From NCBI GenBank assembly GCA_015179025.1, contig WHUX01000110.1, forward strand, positions 1 to 64,000: a DNA stretch of 64,000 bases, in the 5' to 3' direction. The position numbers and the translations under genes are program-made. Position 1 is the stretch's first letter. The number at the start of each line of letters is the position of its first letter. Source of the DNA: Terfezia claveryi. Taxonomy: Eukaryota > Ascomycota > Pezizomycetes > Pezizales > Pezizaceae. Below are positions 60,177-64,000 of the stretch, one piece after another. A model generated the notes under the pieces. The model made no database searches. It was not told the DNA's origin and was given only the letters and a program-made list of their open reading frames with translations.

Positions 60177-62582
60177 ATGGCTCGACTAAATACAACGGTC
60201 GATGACCCACCCCCGGCCCTACGATCGCGCCCCATTACCACTGCCACTTCATTCCCCACTATTAAGCTTAGCAATATCAATAGTCAAGCTACTACCAAAA
60301 CTCCTTCGAAACCCCCTCAGAAGAAGAACAAGCCCGTGGTAGTTATTGATCTTAGCTCTTCCGAATCATCATCTGACTCCCAACGAGCCCCAGCAACTAG
60401 ATCTAGACACCAAAATGTTTCCTCTCATAAACTTTCATCTCCAGAATCACCAAAATCCCGTGGGAGGCGGAGATTGGTTAGGAAGAAGTTTGTATTGGTG
60501 GATTCTGATGGTGGTGAGGAAGCACGGAGGCCGAGGAGAAGAGAGGAGAATTATGATGACGGCGATGAGGATTCAGATATTGCCGTAAACCCGCGGAGAC
60601 CAACAGCGGGGGTAGCGAAATTACTATCATCACAATCATCCCCACCACTGCCCCCAGCATCCCAGAATCTACGACTACCACCAGTCGCAGCTGCACACAA
60701 GAAGCAGCGATTCATCCCGCGGAGCCTCCCCTCCAGGACCTTCTCCAGCTACGCTCTCTCAGGCGACGAAGCTGAAGAGGCCCCCTCCTCCGAGCTGGAA
60801 ATCTCCCCCCCTCCCAGTGCCGAAGGCAGCGGTGACTCTATCCACTCTCATTCATCCCACAATGAACACCAGGACGGTGACCACGATGAAGATGGTGATG
60901 AGTACGATGATAGCTTCGTCGTAGGTGACAGCACCATCGAGTATGAATCCGAGGTTGAAGGGAACGGTGGAGAAGTGGATATTTTGGATTTAGTGGATGG
61001 ATTTAGTGGGGTTAGTTTTGCAGATGATTGTGGTGGGAAGAGAGAACGGACGGGGAAGACAGTTGGGGAGAGGGAGATAGAGAGGGATTTGGAGTGGTTT
61101 AAGGAGGCAAGGAGGAGGGGGAAGGTGGACAGAAAGTCTAGGAAGGAGGTGTATGGAGTTGGGTTGAGTGTACGTGGCCGTGGGCATGAGGAGAGGGAAG
61201 ACGAGGGGGGAAGGGTGGATGAAGATAAGGAGGAACGTGAGGATGAAGATGAGGAGGAAGATGAGGATGAAGATGAGGATGAAGATGAAGATGAGGATGA
61301 AGATGAATATGAAGATGAGGACTTCGAGGGTAACACTAGTCGTTATCCCTCCACCGACCGCGGTGCAATCTTGACCTACATCCCCTCCACCACCAAACCC
61401 CTCATCCGCCAACGCACACCAATCTCTATCCCCAGCTCCCCCATTGCGCCTCCTCTCCCCACGACCAACAAGAAGAAGAAACCGCTACAGCTCCCGACCC
61501 ACCTCCCCCCTTCAATCTCCGCGCGAAACCCCAAAGTACTTCACTCCCCTAACAAAGCTATCACCCTCATCCCCCCCCCAACCCTCATCCCCGCCCCAAC
61601 CTACAGCCAAGCCGACCCCTCTACATACCGGACACCTGCTGCACTTAAATCTTTCCAAGCAAAGAAACAGGCTCTCGCAGACCAATTCCTCCTCGAACTA
61701 GATTCTCGGGTTACCAACAATCGGGTAAATGAAAGGCTCTCCCACGTCCGTGGGCTTAAGGTTATCTGGTCCAAGTCTCTACTTAGGACAGCTGGCATCT
61801 TCAACTACCGTTACAGGAGATCTACTCGTGTAGATGAAGATGGCGAGCGTGTACCTGGTGAATACAGAGTTATAACTTTTGCGCAAATCGAGCTTGCGGA
61901 TAAAGTTGTTGATGATGAGCATAGGCTATACTCTACCCTTGCACATGAATTCGCGCATGCAGCGAATGCGGTTGTTGGGGAAAACTGGGAACAGAGATGT
62001 CATGGAAAGGGGTTCAAGCAGTGGTTGTTGAAGTGTCAGAAGGCATTCCCGGAAAAGGACATTGAGTCTGGGGCGTGTCATGACTATGTGATAAGCTATA
62101 AGTACGAATGGGCCTGTATTGGGAGGTGGGAGAGTGCAAGTGGGGCTTGGGGAGTCGAGGATGGGTGTGGGCATGTTATCAAGAGACATTCAAAGAGTGT
62201 TGACGTGGAAATCCATAGATGCCCGAGATGTGTGGGAAGGTTGTTACAGACAATTCCCAAACCGATGAGAGGTGGGGGTGGGGCTGCAATTAAGGATGAC
62301 GGGAGGAGGCCACAGGGGTTAACTGAGTATCAGATGTTCATGCAGGAGAGGATGAAAGTGATGAAGAGAGACAGCCCTGGGACGCCACAGAAGGAGGTAA
62401 TGAAGTTGGTGGGACTAGAGTGGAGGGAGAAGAAAGAAAAGGGAGAAGTTGGGCTTCGGAACAGTGTGGGGAAGGAGAAAGAGAAGGAGAAGGGAAAAAG
62501 GAAAGCAAGAGTGGAAGTGATTGAGGTCTCTGATGATTGCAATGATAACGTGGCAAATAGGTTAGTTGGGCTGAGGATATGA
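60177..62582 (+). CDS. GCNA-like protein: disordered acidic N-terminus, SprT protease domain, HMG-like tail
   Basis: An intronless frame of 801 residues. The SprT-like metalloprotease domain (about 505-690) has the zinc motif HEFAH at 590-594 with a third His at about 609 (HGKGF). A zinc-ribbon follows with Cys647, CGH, and CPRC. The C-terminus (about 707-745, LTEYQMFMQERMKVMKR...PQKEVMKLVGLEWREKK) resembles an HMG box. The first 500 residues are disordered and very acidic, with a run of Asp and Glu at about 355-385. Hydrophobic clusters next to Ser/acidic residues (VVVIDLSSSE at about 54-63, KKFVLVDSD, VEVIEVSDD near the end) look like SUMO-interaction motifs. The same order of parts is found in GCNA/ACRC proteins, which act on DNA-protein crosslinks with SUMO signals. 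Such a role here is inferred. Confidence 0.88.
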   Translation: MARLNTTVDDPPPALRSRPITTATSFPTIKLSNINSQATTKTPSKPPQKKNKPVVVIDLSSSESSSDSQRAPATRSRHQNVSSHKLSSPESPKSRGRRRLVRKKFVLVDSDGGEEARRPRRREENYDDGDEDSDIAVNPRRPTAGVAKLLSSQSSPPLPPASQNLRLPPVAAAHKKQRFIPRSLPSRTFSSYALSGDEAEEAPSSELEISPPPSAEGSGDSIHSHSSHNEHQDGDHDEDGDEYDDSFVVGDSTIEYESEVEGNGGEVDILDLVDGFSGVSFADDCGGKRERTGKTVGEREIERDLEWFKEARRRGKVDRKSRKEVYGVGLSVRGRGHEEREDEGGRVDEDKEEREDEDEEEDEDEDEDEDEDEDEDEYEDEDFEGNTSRYPSTDRGAILTYIPSTTKPLIRQRTPISIPSSPIAPPLPTTNKKKKPLQLPTHLPPSISARNPKVLHSPNKAITLIPPPTLIPAPTYSQADPSTYRTPAALKSFQAKKQALADQFLLELDSRVTNNRVNERLSHVRGLKVIWSKSLLRTAGIFNYRYRRSTRVDEDGERVPGEYRVITFAQIELADKVVDDEHRLYSTLAHEFAHAANAVVGENWEQRCHGKGFKQWLLKCQKAFPEKDIESGACHDYVISYKYEWACIGRWESASGAWGVEDGCGHVIKRHSKSVDVEIHRCPRCVGRLLQTIPKPMRGGGGAAIKDDGRRPQGLTEYQMFMQERMKVMKRDSPGTPQKEVMKLVGLEWREKKEKGEVGLRNSVGKEKEKEKGKRKARVEVIEVSDDCNDNVANRLVGLRI
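61228..61326 (+). repeat. Coding minisatellite of GATGAR/GAAGAT triplets
   Basis: Near-perfect repeats of GATGAGGATGAA-type hexamers and dodecamers encode an unbroken run of about 30 Asp and Glu residues inside the GCNA-like protein. Such tracts change length easily, so this region is likely to vary between strains. Confidence 0.8.
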
Positions 62583-62991
62583 GGTGTCTGACATGGCGTG
62601 ACGCTTGACGATCTGGGAGATTATTGTGTCGCCTGGCACTAGACTCTGCATTCCAGTTGCATGAATTGCGGGGATTTACTTACATTTGTGATATTTTTTT
62701 TATGCTGGGTATGTGCCTTGGCTATATTTATACCCCGAGGCCGATTTTTGGGGGGTTTATAATGTATTTCGTATCAGTGGTAGTAGCTTGATATATATGA
62801 TATCAAGATCATAACACCGTTTCTCCCTCCTCTCCAGCTCAAGCAGACTCTATTTCGTGAATCATATCCCATATCCCATAAAACTCATTAAGCACCACAT
62901 TTTCTCTTTCTTTTCTTACTGTTCATATACTTCGAAGAGAACTGTTGCTTAACCTCCTCCTCATCCAATCTCTCAAACCCACACCATCCTC
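62583..62991. other. Convergent 3' region between the GCNA-like gene and mog1
   Basis: The stop codons of the two genes face each other across 0.4 kb. The sequence is T-rich near 62690 and contains a TATATATGATATC stretch at 62793. It should hold both 3' untranslated regions. No further gene is seen. Confidence 0.5.
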
Positions 62992-63861
62992 TCAATCCTG
63001 CGGACTAAACAATCCCCAGTCATTCACCTCCAACGTACCCGCCACGCTCTTCAACAACGTAACCGCATAATCCACTACCGGAGCCCCTGTCTTATCCGTC
63101 CCATTTGGTGGATGATCATACGCCGGATGCCACACCCTCTTTTCGATAAAACTATCCGCTTGCTTTGTTATAGGGCAGTTCACTGTAACCACCAAGTCTG
63201 TATTATGTGCTTCGAGACGAAAAACGACCATGAGGAGGAGTACGTATGGGAGGGATTTTTGCGCATCGAGGTAGGACAGGTCGGTGGGGGGTGGGGCGAC
63301 GTGGTAGGGAGAGGATACGGTGCCGTGGATGATGTATGTTGGGGTTGAGGGTCTGGGGAAAACAGGGGTGGTTAGTTAGCTGATGATATTATTGGATTAA
63401 TGGGAGAAGGAGAAGTACCCAATCTTCGTGAACTCATTAGTGGGTTCGATTTGGAATAGCTTCCCCAAAGACCCTTCTCGGCCGTCAATGACATCCTCGA
63501 AATGTTCTTTGCAGGCGTCAATGTCGGGAAGGGGTACATGCTGGAGGATGTCGATTACGATGCTGATATCTGTTGCGTCGGAGCTGGAGACAAAGACCTC
63601 TTGGGTGGAGGGGACAGGGCGGAAGCGGCTGTACGAAGGAGAATGTCATTAATGAACTGGGTGGAGATAGGGATACATTGATAGTGCCGCCTCTCCCATC
63701 TTCCTTCAACTAATATGCCCTCACAGGACTTCTCGCAACTGGGCGGAGGTTATTCGAACATACCTAGCATCGACAAAAACCTCCGGAATCTCAGCAACGA
63801 TTGCTCCACCAAACAAGTCTCTCCTGTCCCTCCTCGTAAATTCCCCCGTCATTTTGTCCAT
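62992..63861 (-). CDS. mog1: Mog1-type Ran-GTPase cofactor
   Basis: Exons 63764-63861, 63419-63628 and 62992-63352 join into 222 residues, the usual Mog1 length. Conserved family phrases are DLFGGAIVAEIPEVFVDASRFRPVP at the start, STQEVFVSSSD, IDILQHVPLPD, LQ/LF-IEPTNEF and LLLMVVFRLEAHNTDLVVTVNCP. Mog1 binds Ran (Gsp1) in the nucleus and promotes nucleotide release, which supports nuclear protein import. The chosen start is ATG 63861, with an in-frame TAA directly before it; a second ATG three codons later is also possible. The 135-bp first intron is the longest of this gene. Confidence 0.94.
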
Positions 63862-64000
63862 TTATCCTCTAGGGCACTTCCGTGTGAGATCAGCCTTGGT
63901 TCTTCGTAGCAAATTGAGGCCTGAATAGTGCAAGAAAGCTGGGGGACAGAGGGATCTGCGGTCGGGGGGGATCAGCTGCATGTGATCCGTCTACTCAGCC
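63862..64000. other. Upstream region of mog1 to the window end
   Basis: About 140 bp of mog1 promoter or leader, cut by the end of the window. No further feature is visible. Confidence 0.5.

Overview
The window is nuclear DNA of a filamentous ascomycete (Pezizomycotina). The evidence is short GT-AG introns of about 48-115 bp, often several per gene, fungal gene families (Fks1, Pom152, Gpi1, a GH72/CBM43 glucanosyltransferase, Mog1) and transposon relics whose premature stops fit single C-to-T changes, as left by repeat-induced point mutation (RIP) or cytosine deamination. The high intron number (16 in smc6, 8 in the GH72 gene, 6 in gpi1 and pom152) hints at an intron-rich class such as Pezizomycetes, Orbiliomycetes or Leotiomycetes; I cannot decide which.

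Left third (1-14.8 kb): repeat-rich and without a convincing host gene. It holds a large tandem-repeat palindrome (1-731), a dimeric satellite (987-1555), two decayed LTR-retrotransposon gag regions with one element inserted inside the other (about 2.15-6.87 kb), a five-exon KDZ-family transposase gene carrying eight in-frame amber codons (8951-12094) with a companion ORF upstream, and further small repeats.

Middle (14.8-30.7 kb): a run of housekeeping genes. Dhh1 (mRNA decay helicase), Smc6 (Smc5/6 complex ATPase) and a UCH37-type deubiquitinase lie on the minus strand. Pom152 (nuclear pore membrane ring) is on the plus strand, divergent from the deubiquitinase. A secreted GH17 glucanase on the minus strand is convergent with pom152.

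A second transposon zone (30.7-39 kb) holds a complete Fot1/pogo element (33021-35666) with 43-bp terminal inverted repeats and a TA target duplication. It also holds a 558-bp pogo-like MITE (36405-36962) and a small GC-rich structured patch.

Right third (39-64 kb): Eco1 (cohesin acetyltransferase, intronless), Gpi1 (GPI-anchor synthesis) and Fks1 (beta-1,3-glucan synthase) on the minus strand. A Gas/Gel GH72 glucanosyltransferase and an intronless GCNA-like SprT/HMG protein follow on the plus strand, then Mog1 (Ran cofactor) on the minus strand. Two themes recur: cell wall and GPI anchoring (GH17, Gpi1, Fks1, Gas) and chromosome maintenance (Smc6, Eco1, GCNA-like). The genes have separate promoters, so this may be chance. 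Exon joins below were worked out by reading splice sites by eye; each stated multi-exon sum closes in frame.
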